Source: Spirochaetota bacterium
GTDB taxonomy: Bacteria > Spirochaetota > UBA12135 > COTS27 > JAFLEE01
DNA: 64,000 nucleotides
Assembly (NCBI GenBank): GCA_017302015.1
Contig: JAFLEE010000005.1
Coordinates: 1 to 64,000 of the forward strand
Direction: 5' to 3'
Of the stretch, positions 16,017 through 25,707 are shown in pieces. The notes under the pieces are model-generated. The model ran no database searches. It was not told the DNA's origin and saw only the letters and a program-made list of their open reading frames with translations. Positions within the stretch are counted from its first letter, which is position 1. Every line of letters begins with the position of its first letter. A program made the translations under genes and the position numbers.

Positions 16017-19000
16017 ATGGTCGCCCTCCCCGGGATCCCGCGTCTGGCCGCGTCGGCCTTTTTTCTCATCGCGACTTTCGCGTTCCCCGCCCCGGAACCC
16101 CTCGTCTTCGAGGCGGAGGCGGTCTCCACCCCGACCAACGCTTGGCTCATCGACCGGGAGAGTCCCCGGGGGTGGAACCTGTGGAGCACCGATGCGGATG
16201 CCATGAAGAAATGGTCCGGCGGCAAGGTGCTGCGCTCCCCGTTCGTCTCCAATGACCGCGTGCGGCCCGAGGACGGGGCGCCCATGCTCCATACCGTCCT
16301 CACGAATGTCCCCAAGGGGCGCTATGTGGTGGGCGTGCGCCATTCCCGGGCCCTGGGCGTCTCCCTCGACGGAAAAACGTGGACGAATCTCGCCCTCACG
16401 GGGAGCAAGGTCGGTACCTTCGACATCGATGGGCGCTTCGAGTTCTGGGTGGACGACCGCTACGCCACCCCGGGTTCCCTGGGCACCTCGTATTATGACG
16501 CGGTCACCCTCACGGTCGCGCCGCCCCCCCCAGCGCCGCCGCCTCCCCGGGCGCCCCAACCCCCGGTTTCGGGTTGGGCTAAAACGAGGGTCGCGGAAAA
16601 AATGGGACGCGGCCTCGTCGCCCTCGTGCGCCCGGACCGGAAAGTCTACCTCTCTTGGCGCCTGCTGACGGAAGACGGGGACGGGGTCGCCTTCAACGTC
16701 TACCGCAGCGCGGCGGGGAAAACGCAGAAACTGAACGCCGAGCCGATCCGCAAGACCACCGACTTCATCGATGCCCAGCCGAAGAGCGAGGCGGAAACCT
16801 CCTACACGGTGCGCGCGCTGAACGCGGGGAAGGAAGGCGAGGCGAGCCCGGCCGCGATCGTGGCGCCCCGCGCCGAAGCGAAGGGGTACTTCTCCTTCCC
16901 CATCCAGGGCGGCTCGCTCCAGAAAGTCGGCGTGGGAGACCTCGACGGCGACGGGGTCTGGGATTACGTCATCAAGACGCCGCACCCGAACGTCGTCGAT
17001 CCCTGGGGGCCCTTCTGGAAGAAGAGCCCGGGGACCTACACGATCGAGGCCTACGCGTCCACCGGCAAGTTCCTATGGAAGCGCGACCTCGGTTGGTCCA
17101 TCGAGATGGGCATCTGGTATTCCCCCTACCTCGTCTGGGATCTCGACGGAGATGGAAAGGCCGAGGTGGCCGTGAAGGTCGGCGAAGGCGACCCGCGGGA
17201 TGAGGAGGGCAAGGTCAAAAGCGGCCCCGAGTGGTGCTTCATCCTCGACGGGCTCACCGGGAAGGAAAAGGCGCGCATCCCCTGGCCGGACCGCAGCGGA
17301 TTCCCCGAGGGGAATTACCTGGGCTTCCCCCTCAACTATAATTTCTTCTCCCGCAATCAACTCGGCATCGCCTACCTCGACGGCAAGACACCCCACCTCA
17401 TCATCGCCCGGGGGACCTACAACACCATGAAGGCCGAGGCCTGGCAATTCCCCGGCGGGAAGCCCCTCTGCTCGTGGAAATGGCAGGATGCGGACGAGGG
17501 TGCCCAGCAGGCGAAGTACCGCGCCCAGGGCGCCCACACCATGAATTGCGCCGATATCGACGGCGACGGCCTGGACGAGGTGGTGCTCGGCTCCATCGCC
17601 CTCGACGATAACGGGGTCGGCCTTTGGTCCACGGGCCTGGGGCATTGCGATTGCGCCTACCTCGGGAAGATCGACCCGTCGCGGCCCGGGCTCCAGATCT
17701 ACTATAACTACGAGCCGCCCCAGAAATCCAACGGGCTCTGCCTGGTGGATGCCCGTAACGGGAAGATCATTTGGGGATACGACGGCCCCACCACCCACGT
17801 CCACGCCCAGGCCATGTGCGCCGATATCGACCCGCTCCACCCCGGCCTGGAATGCTACGGCGGCGAGCGCGACGCCATGAAGCGCTGGCTGCATTCCTCC
17901 ACCGGAGAGCGCATCGGCGACGAGAAGAGTTTCGAGATCGGCCTCTACCGGCCCACGGTCTTCTGGGACGGCGACCTCCAGCGCGAGATCAAGATGGGCG
18001 GTAGCATCCGCAAGTTCGGCGGCCTCGCGGTGAACGAAGAGGCGCTGCCTTCGGGGGACGATTTCTACGTCGCCATCGCCGACGTGCTGGGCGATTGGCG
18101 GGAGGAGATCCTCACCTACTATAAGGGCGAGATGCGCATCTACGTCTCGACAATCCCCGCCCAGGACCGCCGGCCCACCCTCATGCAAGATCCCATCTAC
18201 CGACGCGGCGTGTGCCATAATTCCATGGGTTATCCCCAATCCCCCATGAGTTCCACGGTCTTCGATCGTCGAGAGGCGGCGCTGGGGATCACCCTCGAGA
18301 AGACCGTCTTCAAGGAAGGGGAGCCCGTGCGGGGGAAGGTGCGCTACGCCCAATTCGACGGGAAGCCCGTCGATACCGGCCTCACGCTCTCCGTCAACGA
18401 ATGGGCCGACGTGGAGCCCAAGTCCCTGACGCTTCGGGCCGCGGGCGGAGCCATCGCCGAGGCCGCGTTCACCCTCGTCCAGAAGAAATCGCCCCCGTTC
18501 CTGGGGGGCAGCAAGCAGGCCGTGGTGACGGCCCAGACCGCCTCCGGCGTGCGCGGCGAAGGCGCCGTGGACGTTCCGGAAACCATCCCCCTGGAACGCC
18601 TCATCCTGGTGGAGGCCGAAGCCTTCGCGAAGCAGGAGGGCGGCGAGGTGAAAATCCGCAGCGCGCAGGAGAAGCCCGGCATCCACGGGAAATGCTTCTC
18701 CCATTGGGACAAGCAGGGCCACCTCCTCGAGTGGAAGGTGAAGATCCCCGAGGCCGGACGGTACCTGCTCCTCATCCGCTATAGCGCCGCGAGCGAGGCC
18801 GTGCGCGAGACCTCCGTGGACGGCCGCGCGGTCAGCCAACTCTTCGACGGCACCGGCGGCTTCGGCGCCGCCGCCTCGGATTGGAAATTCGCCATGGCGA
18901 AGGAGACTTCGCCGGTCGCCTTCGAGCTCGCCGCGGGGGAGCACACCCTGCGCATGGTGAACGAAGATGGCAACGGCATGAACCTCGATTACCTCGCTTT

Positions 19001-19031
19001 CCTCAAGACGGATGGCGCGAAAGCGCCCTAA
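16017..19031 (+). CDS. Secreted rhamnogalacturonan endolyase, polysaccharide lyase family 11
   Basis: This is a 1004-residue exported lyase that cleaves the rhamnose-galacturonic acid backbone of rhamnogalacturonan I. A signal peptide (LAASAFFLIATFAFP) precedes a CBM-like domain at about 28-165. A Pro-rich linker follows at about 167-184, then the PL11 beta-propeller from about 190 to 750. Its diagnostic parts are MGRGLVALVRPDRKVYLSWR and VGDLDGDGVWDYVIK. They also include IEMGIWYSPYLVWDLDGDGK and MNCADIDGDGLDEVVLGS, the DxDGDG calcium loops of YesW/YesX-type enzymes. A C-terminal Ig-like segment and a CBM35-like domain (from LILVEAEAF, about residue 865) complete it. It heads a likely operon with the beta-helix and CE12 genes. 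The start is fixed by the strong TTGGAGG site. Confidence 0.92.
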   Translation: MVALPGIPRLAASAFFLIATFAFPAPEPLVFEAEAVSTPTNAWLIDRESPRGWNLWSTDADAMKKWSGGKVLRSPFVSNDRVRPEDGAPMLHTVLTNVPKGRYVVGVRHSRALGVSLDGKTWTNLALTGSKVGTFDIDGRFEFWVDDRYATPGSLGTSYYDAVTLTVAPPPPAPPPPRAPQPPVSGWAKTRVAEKMGRGLVALVRPDRKVYLSWRLLTEDGDGVAFNVYRSAAGKTQKLNAEPIRKTTDFIDAQPKSEAETSYTVRALNAGKEGEASPAAIVAPRAEAKGYFSFPIQGGSLQKVGVGDLDGDGVWDYVIKTPHPNVVDPWGPFWKKSPGTYTIEAYASTGKFLWKRDLGWSIEMGIWYSPYLVWDLDGDGKAEVAVKVGEGDPRDEEGKVKSGPEWCFILDGLTGKEKARIPWPDRSGFPEGNYLGFPLNYNFFSRNQLGIAYLDGKTPHLIIARGTYNTMKAEAWQFPGGKPLCSWKWQDADEGAQQAKYRAQGAHTMNCADIDGDGLDEVVLGSIALDDNGVGLWSTGLGHCDCAYLGKIDPSRPGLQIYYNYEPPQKSNGLCLVDARNGKIIWGYDGPTTHVHAQAMCADIDPLHPGLECYGGERDAMKRWLHSSTGERIGDEKSFEIGLYRPTVFWDGDLQREIKMGGSIRKFGGLAVNEEALPSGDDFYVAIADVLGDWREEILTYYKGEMRIYVSTIPAQDRRPTLMQDPIYRRGVCHNSMGYPQSPMSSTVFDRREAALGITLEKTVFKEGEPVRGKVRYAQFDGKPVDTGLTLSVNEWADVEPKSLTLRAAGGAIAEAAFTLVQKKSPPFLGGSKQAVVTAQTASGVRGEGAVDVPETIPLERLILVEAEAFAKQEGGEVKIRSAQEKPGIHGKCFSHWDKQGHLLEWKVKIPEAGRYLLLIRYSAASEAVRETSVDGRAVSQLFDGTGGFGAAASDWKFAMAKETSPVAFELAAGEHTLRMVNEDGNGMNLDYLAFLKTDGAKAP

Positions 19032-19051
19032 CCCCACCCCGGAGTCGCTCC

Positions 19052-22033
19052 ATGATGAGACGCAAGACCCTCTTCTCCCTCGCCTTCTTCGCGGCGTTCC
19101 CGGCCCTCTTCACCGCCCAACCCCTCTACGAACTGGCCGAGGGGGCCGCCGGCGTCCCCGTTTCCCCCCATCCCCAATTGGGCAAGACGTTTTCGTTCAA
19201 GGGAGAGAGCGGGCTCAATCTGCCCGCGGCCCCCGCCTTCCCCGCGGCCTATACCCTCGAAGCCGTGGTGAAATTGGAACGCCCCGCGAAGAACGAGACC
19301 TGGACGCTCCTCGGGTGCCAGGGCAGCCTGCTGTGGACCGTGAACGTCTACGAGCGGGGCGCGGCCAAGCTCGTCCTCCAAACCTGGGCCGACGGCAAGG
19401 AGGCCATCGTGAAGACCCGGGAATGGCTCGAGTACGGGCGCTGGTATTATCTCGCGATGTCCATCGATTCCAGCCACCGAACCGGCGCCGTCTACTTCAA
19501 CGCCGTTCCCCTCACCGGCGATAAATTCCAAGACCTGAAATATCCCGAAGCCGGTCCCAATGCGGCGACGCGTCCTTTCGCCGTGGCCTCCCGCCTGCGC
19601 GGCGAGCTCGCCCTGTTGCGAGCCACCGAGGGGGCCAAGAGCGCGGAGGAGATCAAGCGCGTCTATGAGACCTACGCCGCCGCCGTCGGCCCCCAGACCG
19701 CCCTCTTCCCGAGTACCTCCGCGCCGGTGGAGGAAAAACCCGCCCTCATGAAGGCCGGGGCGCGCCTCGAACTCGTGCCGACCTTCAATTCCTGCAGTTT
19801 CTACGCCTTGGCGCCCAAGGAACAGCCGGCGAAGCTGCGTTTCCGAAAGAGCGGCGGAACTTGGCGGGAAGCCTATCCGCCCGTTTATTTCAAGGCCGAC
19901 GGGATGTACCGGGGGAGCCTCGTCTATTTGGAGGAGAACACCGAATACGAGGTCGATTTTGCCCTCGAACCCGAAAGCGGGGCCCGGGAAAATCTCACGG
20001 GGCGCTTCCGAACCTGGTCCTCCGCCGTGCCCATCGCCAAAACCCTGCGCGTCGCCGATCTCATGCGCGGCGGCGCCCTCGAGATCCGGGAAAAGGGCAA
20101 CCCGGACGGCTGGATCCGTTACGACGGCGCCGGGGCGGTTCTCGCCCCCGTCGACAAGGATCTCCAGGCCGCCGTGCTGGTGGAGGGCGCTTCCTACGTG
20201 ATCCTCGAGAATTTCACCGTGCGCGGCGGGGCGCTCCACGCCATCGAGGTTCGCGGTTGCGACCAGGTGCGGATCCTCGGCGCCGACCTTTCGGGATGGG
20301 GGCGCGTAGGGACGCCGGTGGTGAGCCTCGGCGGCAAGTACCGCGACGCCCGCGGCTCCACCATCAATAACGACGCGGGCGTCTTCGTCAACCAGACCTC
20401 CAACACGGTCATCGAACGCACCTGGGCCCACGACCCCGCCGGACATTCGAACCCCTGGGACCCTTCCCATCCCCTCGGCTTCGCCGCCACCCACCCGGCG
20501 GGCCCGAACGCGGTCTTCATGAGGTCCCTGGGCGGCACGGTCATCCGGTGGAACGATTTCACCGGAAGCGACGGGCACCGGTGGAACGATTCCATCGAGG
20601 GCTGGAACAACGGCGGCCCGACGGGGGGCTTCTACCGCGACGCCGACATCCACGGGAATTTCCTCGCCTTCGGCCAGGACGACGGGATCGAAATGGACGG
20701 CGGGCAGATGAACGTGCGCTTCTTCGGCAACCGGGTCGAGGGCTTCCTCTGCGGCGTGAGCATCGCGCCCTGTGTGCTCGGCCCCTCCTACATATTCGGG
20801 AACCTCGTGGCGAACCTCGGCGATGAGAACGGCCTTTTAAATACCTGCCTGAAACCCGGCGGCGGCGACACCTACTTCAAGGGGCGCGCCATCATACTCC
20901 AGAATACCTTCGCCACCCCCGGCAAATGCATCGGCGGCGCGGGCTACGGGAGCGAGAAGGACAGCGCGGGCTTCCGGGTCACCACGGCCAATAACGTGCT
21001 CCTCAGCCGCGACAAAAAAAACGTGATCTTCGATCCCCTCAAATGGGAAGACAACCGGTTCGACCACGACCTCACCTGGGGCGGGCCCATCGTCGCCCGC
21101 GCCGGGGCCGAAGAGAACGGCCTCGAGGCCGAACCCCGGTTCCTCGACCTCGCCGGGGGGGACCTCCGCCTCGCCCCCGAGAGCGCGGGCCGCGGCAAGG
21201 CCATCCCCCTGGCCAATTTCAACGACGGCGTTTCCGCGCCGGATTTGGGCGCCTGGGTCCGCGCGGATAGCCTGATCCCAGACCGGCCCATCCCGCTTCG
21301 CGCCGACCACTATCAGATCAACTTCAAGGGCCTCTGGGGAACCCCGCCGCCGGCCGCCCAAATCGTGAAGGTCACGGCCGGGAAGGCCCCGGGGGATTGG
21401 AAGCGGCGCTTCCGCGTGCTGAAGAACGCCAACGCGTCGTGGTTTTCGGTGACCCCCGAAACGGGAGAAATGGCGGCCGGGAAATCCGTCTCCTTCCAGG
21501 TCGCCTTCCTTCCCGATGACCGAACGCCGCGGGAACTGCGGGGATGCTTCCTCGTAAAACTCGATGACGGGTTCTCGCTGCCCGTCAGCGTCTACGGCGA
21601 ATGGGTCGACCGCCGCGGCGAAGTGAGTTTCGCGGCCGCGAGCGCCAAGGAAATCCCGACGCCCTACCTCCGGGTGGAAGACGGGGGCGCCAGCGAAAAA
21701 GCCTGCGTCATGGTGGACACGGCCGAGGGGCAATTCACGAAATCCAGCAACGCCTCCCTCGCCTTTCCCTTCGAGATCCCACAGGAAGGCACTTGGTTCC
21801 TCTCCGCCCGGCTCAAATCCGCCCTTCCCGTGGGCGAGCATGATTCATGCTATTTTTCCCTGGACGAGGGCCCCATCCAACGCATCGATCTCAGTTCCTC
21901 CGATTCATGGACCTGGTCTGGCTTGAAATCCTTCACCCTGAAGGCCGGCCCGCACCGCTTCCGCATCTATCCCCGGGAAACGGGGGTCTATTGGGACCGC
22001 TTCACCCTCGCGCGCGCCTGGATCAAAAACTAG
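19052..22033 (+). CDS. Secreted right-handed beta-helix protein with LamG-like N-terminal domain
   Basis: This is a 993-residue exported protein, with GGAG 7 nt before the ATG at 19052 and a signal peptide RKTLFSLAFFAAFPALFTAQ. Residues ~25-230 form a concanavalin-like (LamG) domain that matches the one in the following gene; compare TRPFAVASRLRGELA here with TRPFTLGNRLRGELA there. A beta-helix spans roughly 330-700 with repeated coils such as YVILENFTVRGG, NTVIERTWAHD and DADIHGNFLAFGQDDGIEMD. After that come an Ig-like segment (FSVTPETGEMAAGKSVSFQV) and a C-terminal binding-like domain. The fold is that of pectate-lyase and polygalacturonase-like enzymes, but I cannot assign a family or catalytic residues. 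It lies 20 bp after the PL11 gene and 25 bp before the CE12 gene, so a pectin role is likely. Confidence 0.8.
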   Translation: MMRRKTLFSLAFFAAFPALFTAQPLYELAEGAAGVPVSPHPQLGKTFSFKGESGLNLPAAPAFPAAYTLEAVVKLERPAKNETWTLLGCQGSLLWTVNVYERGAAKLVLQTWADGKEAIVKTREWLEYGRWYYLAMSIDSSHRTGAVYFNAVPLTGDKFQDLKYPEAGPNAATRPFAVASRLRGELALLRATEGAKSAEEIKRVYETYAAAVGPQTALFPSTSAPVEEKPALMKAGARLELVPTFNSCSFYALAPKEQPAKLRFRKSGGTWREAYPPVYFKADGMYRGSLVYLEENTEYEVDFALEPESGARENLTGRFRTWSSAVPIAKTLRVADLMRGGALEIREKGNPDGWIRYDGAGAVLAPVDKDLQAAVLVEGASYVILENFTVRGGALHAIEVRGCDQVRILGADLSGWGRVGTPVVSLGGKYRDARGSTINNDAGVFVNQTSNTVIERTWAHDPAGHSNPWDPSHPLGFAATHPAGPNAVFMRSLGGTVIRWNDFTGSDGHRWNDSIEGWNNGGPTGGFYRDADIHGNFLAFGQDDGIEMDGGQMNVRFFGNRVEGFLCGVSIAPCVLGPSYIFGNLVANLGDENGLLNTCLKPGGGDTYFKGRAIILQNTFATPGKCIGGAGYGSEKDSAGFRVTTANNVLLSRDKKNVIFDPLKWEDNRFDHDLTWGGPIVARAGAEENGLEAEPRFLDLAGGDLRLAPESAGRGKAIPLANFNDGVSAPDLGAWVRADSLIPDRPIPLRADHYQINFKGLWGTPPPAAQIVKVTAGKAPGDWKRRFRVLKNANASWFSVTPETGEMAAGKSVSFQVAFLPDDRTPRELRGCFLVKLDDGFSLPVSVYGEWVDRRGEVSFAAASAKEIPTPYLRVEDGGASEKACVMVDTAEGQFTKSSNASLAFPFEIPQEGTWFLSARLKSALPVGEHDSCYFSLDEGPIQRIDLSSSDSWTWSGLKSFTLKAGPHRFRIYPRETGVYWDRFTLARAWIKN

Positions 22034-22058
22034 CCCCCATCCCGAACGGAGCGTATCC

Positions 22059-23441
22059 ATGAAACCTTCGGCCCTCGCCCTCCTTGTTCTCGTCGCCCTC
22101 GGGGCGCCCAGCCCCCTCCCGTACGATTCCTCCAAAGACGCGACGCTTAAATCCGACAATGCCCCATGGCGCGACGATGCGGTCCTCGGGAAAATCGCAT
22201 CATTCAAAGGCGACGGGCAATGGACCACCGCAGCCGCGCCGGTCCCTTCCGGGGCCTTCACCCTGGAAGCCCGCGTGCGGCCCCAAAAATTGCCAAAGAC
22301 GGGGAATATCCTGCTTATGGGTTCCTACGAATCGTGGCAATGGTTCCTCTATATCTACCCCGACGGCAAGGGCAAACTCGTCTTCGATTCGTGGAGCGGG
22401 AAAAAGCAGCGCACGGTGAAGTCCGCCCAACTCTTGGCCTACGACCAGTGGCACCACCTCGCCCTGGTGGTGGAGGGGAGCCCGCGCCGAGCCACCTTCT
22501 GGGTGGATGGGGCCCCCCTTGCGGATAGCCTCTATGAAGTGCGAGAATCCATGGAAGGAGAAATCGATGCGCCGACTCGGCCCTTTACTCTTGGGAATCG
22601 CCTGCGGGGCGAACTCGCGGGGGTCACATTGAGCCCCGGCGCGAAATCGGCCGCCGACCTCAAGGCCGCCGCGTCGAAAATTCCCGCCGCGATCCCCGCG
22701 CCTTCCGATCCCGAACCGCCGCCCTCCGTCGCCGCCACGCAGCCCGCCACCCGGGCGAGCGGCGCCACGCTCCGTATCCATCTCATGGGAGATTCCACCG
22801 TCGCGACGTATAAGGAAGCCCAATTCCCCCTCATGGGTTGGGGGCAGGTCTTCGGCCGGTTCTTCGGGCCCGCCGTGGAAGTGGTCAATTACGCCGTCGG
22901 CGGGCGGAGCACCAAGAGTTTCATCGACGAGAAGCGTTGGGATGCCGTGCTCGCCGCCCTCGCCCCCGGCGATTGGCTCTTCATCCAATTCGGCCATAAC
23001 GACGAGAAGAAGGATAAGCCCGAGGTCTACGCCGCCCCCGACGGGGCCTACCGCGAGTTCCTCGCCCTCTTCATCGCGAAGGCCCGGGAGAAGGGCGCGA
23101 ACCCCGTCCTGGTGACCCCCGTCGCCCGCCGGAGTTTCTCTTCCGACGGGCGCTTCTATAATTCCCACGGCGTCTATCCCGATGCCATGAAGGCGGTGGC
23201 GGCCGAGACGAAGGCCCCCTGCATCGACCTCACCGAAAAGAGCGGGGCGCTCCTCCAATCCTTGGGCGCCGAGGGCGCGAAAAAACTCTACAACTACTGC
23301 GAGCCGGGCCAATTCCCGGGCTGGCCCAAGGGGAATAAAGACGACTCGCATTTCTGCGAGGCCGGCGCGATGGAAATCGCCAAGCTCATCCTCACGGGCA
23401 TCCGCGAGCGCCAATTGCCCCTCGCCGACCAGATCAAATAA
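22059..23441 (+). CDS. Secreted rhamnogalacturonan acetylesterase (CE12, SGNH fold) with LamG-like domain
   Basis: This is a 460-residue exported esterase that removes acetyl groups from galacturonic acid in rhamnogalacturonan, making the backbone accessible to lyase. A signal peptide (SALALLVLVALGAPS) is followed by a LamG-like domain at about 25-205 and a Pro/Ala linker. The SGNH hydrolase spans 235-460. Block I is LMGDSTVA with the nucleophile Ser246; block II is YAVGGRSTKSF; block III is IQFGHNDEKK with Asn314. The Asp/His pair is in KDDSHFCEAGA (about D428 and H431). The family RhaT/YesT-type enzymes lack the LamG module, so the fusion is notable. Its stop overlaps the start of the next AraC gene by one base (TAATG), indicating translational coupling. 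Confidence 0.9.
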   Translation: MKPSALALLVLVALGAPSPLPYDSSKDATLKSDNAPWRDDAVLGKIASFKGDGQWTTAAAPVPSGAFTLEARVRPQKLPKTGNILLMGSYESWQWFLYIYPDGKGKLVFDSWSGKKQRTVKSAQLLAYDQWHHLALVVEGSPRRATFWVDGAPLADSLYEVRESMEGEIDAPTRPFTLGNRLRGELAGVTLSPGAKSAADLKAAASKIPAAIPAPSDPEPPPSVAATQPATRASGATLRIHLMGDSTVATYKEAQFPLMGWGQVFGRFFGPAVEVVNYAVGGRSTKSFIDEKRWDAVLAALAPGDWLFIQFGHNDEKKDKPEVYAAPDGAYREFLALFIAKAREKGANPVLVTPVARRSFSSDGRFYNSHGVYPDAMKAVAAETKAPCIDLTEKSGALLQSLGAEGAKKLYNYCEPGQFPGWPKGNKDDSHFCEAGAMEIAKLILTGIRERQLPLADQIK

Positions 23442-24271
23442 TGGCCGAGGCGCCTCCCCCCGGGCCCCCGGGGGCGCTCGCCGCGTACCTGCTCCAGCAC
23501 GCGGCGCTCAAGGTGCACCAGGCCGCCTTCTTCCGTCCCGACCCCGATTGGGGCATGGACGATCGCCGCATCGACGACTGGCAACTCTACGCCTTCACCT
23601 CGGGCCGGGGCCTCTTTGAGCAGGCGGGCGCGAAGCACGAGGTCGCCTCGGGCGACGTGCTCCTCTGCGCCCCAAAGTCTCCCTATTCCCTCCATTATAG
23701 GGGCCGGGCCGCCATGGACCACGTCTCGGTGCACTTCACCCTGCTCTTCGCCGGAGAGGTCGACCTCATGGCCTGGCTGGGGCCGCCGGCCCTCCTCACC
23801 CACCCCCGCCTCCGGCCGGCGCTCGCTCTCCTGCGTTCGGCCACGGAGGACAAGAGCCCCTTGGGGCGCGAACGGGTGCGGGGCCTGCTCACCTGGCTCC
23901 TCGCCGATTGGATGAGCCGCGTACCACTGGAACCGGGCCGCCTCGGCCGCGCCGATCGCCTCTCCGTCCTGGTGGCGTTCCACCGCGCCCTGGAAGCCCG
24001 CCTCGAAGACCCGAAACCCCTGCGCCGCATCCTCGGCATGACGCTCCCTTTGCTCGAGCGCGAGATGAAGCGCCTCACGGGGAAGCGCCCCCTCCAACTC
24101 ATCCTGGAGGCGAGGATCGAGCGGGCGTGCAAGCTCCTCGCCGCCGGGGAGAGCGTCACGGCGACCGCCGAACGCTTGGGCTTCTCCGACATCTACTATT
24201 TTTCGAAGATGTTCAAGAAGACTGCGGGGATGTCGCCGAGGAACTGGCTCGAAACCCTGAAGCGGGGATAG
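23441..24271 (+). CDS. AraC family transcriptional regulator
   Basis: This is a 276-residue AraC-type regulator whose ATG shares its A with the stop of the CE12 gene. The sensor half is cupin-like: YAFTSGRGLFEQAGAKHEV, then ASGDVLLCAPKSPYSLHY. The C-terminal DNA-binding part is at about residues 180-276: RIERACKLLAAGESVTATAE, then RLGFSDIYYFSKMFKKTAG and MSPRNWLETL. The first HTH unit is less typical than the second, which carries the canonical GFSDxxYFSKxFKKxxGxSP. As the last gene of the PL11 / beta-helix / CE12 unit it probably regulates that unit in response to a rhamnogalacturonan product. The ligand is inferred from context only. Confidence 0.88.
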   Translation: MAEAPPPGPPGALAAYLLQHAALKVHQAAFFRPDPDWGMDDRRIDDWQLYAFTSGRGLFEQAGAKHEVASGDVLLCAPKSPYSLHYRGRAAMDHVSVHFTLLFAGEVDLMAWLGPPALLTHPRLRPALALLRSATEDKSPLGRERVRGLLTWLLADWMSRVPLEPGRLGRADRLSVLVAFHRALEARLEDPKPLRRILGMTLPLLEREMKRLTGKRPLQLILEARIERACKLLAAGESVTATAERLGFSDIYYFSKMFKKTAGMSPRNWLETLKRG

Positions 24272-24335
24272 AAGGGCGCGGCCGGAGGCTCCCCGCGGCT
24301 CGGGGGCCCGACACCGTTTCGGGGTATACTTGGCC

Positions 24336-25070
24336 ATGCGCAAATCATCCATCGCCTTCCTATTTTGTCTCTCCACCGCGCTCATCGCCCAGGCCCCGAA
24401 GACGAACGCCGCCGCCAAGGCGCCCGCGAACCCGCCCCCGCCCACTGGTCTCCTGGCCGCCCCCGGCAAGACGCTCTTCCAGGATGATTTTTCGGCCCCC
24501 CGCACCAATGATTGGAAATTCCCCATCCCCGCCTTCGTCGTCTCCAACGGGATGCTCGTCGCCTGGCAGGGCCGCGCCGACCATGGGGCGGTCAGCAAGA
24601 TCGCCGTGCCCTTCTCCAACGCGGTCGTGCAGGTCTCCTTCCGCTTCGAGGGCGGCACCTCGTGGAACTTGGTCTTCGACGACCGCACCTATAAGGGTTC
24701 CCACGCCGGGCACATCTGCCGGGTCGCCTTCACGACCAATGGCGTGCGCCTGGCCGATGACAAGGAAGGGGCCATGCGCAACGACATCTTCGACAACCGC
24801 ACCAACGCCTCCATGAAGGCCGAATTGGCCCGGCGCCTGGTGGGCCGCTCCCTCGCCGCCGCCGTCCCCCTCCCGAAGGGCACCTGGCATACCGTCCTCA
24901 CCGAACTCGTGGGCGAAGAAATGCGGGTGCACCTCGACGGCAAACCCATCGCCGCCCTCCGCTCCCAGGGCATCGCCCATGGGAAAAAGGGCGATTTCGG
25001 TTTCGCGGTCTCCGGCGGCCAGGTCTGGTTCAAGGATCTCTCCATTCGCCAAGCCACGCCGGCCCCCTGA
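24336..25070 (+). CDS. Secreted LamG / DUF1080-like jelly-roll protein
   Basis: This is a 244-residue exported protein. The ATG at 24336 gives a signal peptide RKSSIAFLFCLSTALIAQA; the TTG at 24330 would add two residues. After a Pro/Ala-rich spacer the mature domain starts TLFQDDFSAPRTNDWKF and ends VWFKDLSIRQATP. That is the layout of the DUF1080 / 3-keto-disaccharide hydrolase-like concanavalin fold, in which LFxDDFs opens the sheet and a KDxxi strand closes it. No catalytic residues can be named. It is transcribed downstream of the AraC gene after 64 bp and ahead of a small membrane protein. A sugar-binding or lytic role in the pectin region is inferred. Confidence 0.68.
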   Translation: MRKSSIAFLFCLSTALIAQAPKTNAAAKAPANPPPPTGLLAAPGKTLFQDDFSAPRTNDWKFPIPAFVVSNGMLVAWQGRADHGAVSKIAVPFSNAVVQVSFRFEGGTSWNLVFDDRTYKGSHAGHICRVAFTTNGVRLADDKEGAMRNDIFDNRTNASMKAELARRLVGRSLAAAVPLPKGTWHTVLTELVGEEMRVHLDGKPIAALRSQGIAHGKKGDFGFAVSGGQVWFKDLSIRQATPAP

Positions 25071-25088
25071 ATCCCGAGAGGCACCCCC

Positions 25089-25508
25089 ATGTTCGGCACC
25101 CGAGAACTGCTCGTCTTCGGCTCGATCCTCTTCGCGATCTGCCTCCTTTATGTCCTTTTGATCCTCACCCTATACCGAACGCTGACGCGCCTAGGGAACG
25201 ATGGGAAGGTTCCCCCGAGCCTCGTTTGGCTCGCCCTGATCCCCGGCCTCGGCGCGCCCGTGGGCGCGTTCTTCACCGGCTGGCTCATCTGGCGCCTGCG
25301 CGCCTTCCGCGCCGAAAAGGGGATGAAAGACTCCCTGGTTCCCCTGATCGTCTACGGCGCCTGCGCTTGGCTCTTCCTCGGACTGTCCTTCCTGACCCGA
25401 AGCCCGGCGGTCGCCGCCTTGGCCATCTTGGGCGAGACGTTCCTCCTGGCCATGCTCATCGCCTGGGGGCGCAAAATAAAGAGCGCATCCTCCGCCTCGT
25501 TCCAATAG
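25089..25508 (+). CDS. Small multi-pass membrane protein of unknown function
   Basis: This is a 139-residue protein with about four hydrophobic stretches: ILFAICLLYVLLILTLY, VWLALIPGLGAPVGAFFTGW, LIVYGACAWLFLGLSFL and ALAILGETFLLAMLIAW. The loops are short and basic (WRLRAFRAEKG). The C-terminus is Ser-rich. I do not recognise the family. It begins 18 bp after the preceding secreted jelly-roll gene, so the two are probably co-transcribed. A membrane helper or sensor role is only a guess. Confidence 0.7.
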   Translation: MFGTRELLVFGSILFAICLLYVLLILTLYRTLTRLGNDGKVPPSLVWLALIPGLGAPVGAFFTGWLIWRLRAFRAEKGMKDSLVPLIVYGACAWLFLGLSFLTRSPAVAALAILGETFLLAMLIAWGRKIKSASSASFQ

Positions 25509-25707
25509 ACGACCCGCCGACACCCGCTCGAGAAGATCGGCGGGATCCCGAACGCGGCGTTTCGTCGAAATCTTACAAATCGCGGTCGAAATCCTCCATT
25601 TTCATTCCGCTTCTCCCGGCCTATGCTTACCCATGTCATCGACGCCGAAGGTCGCGGGGCGTAAGGCCGCGCGAGACCGCCTTCGCCGACGATCCCCAGG
25701 AGTCGCC

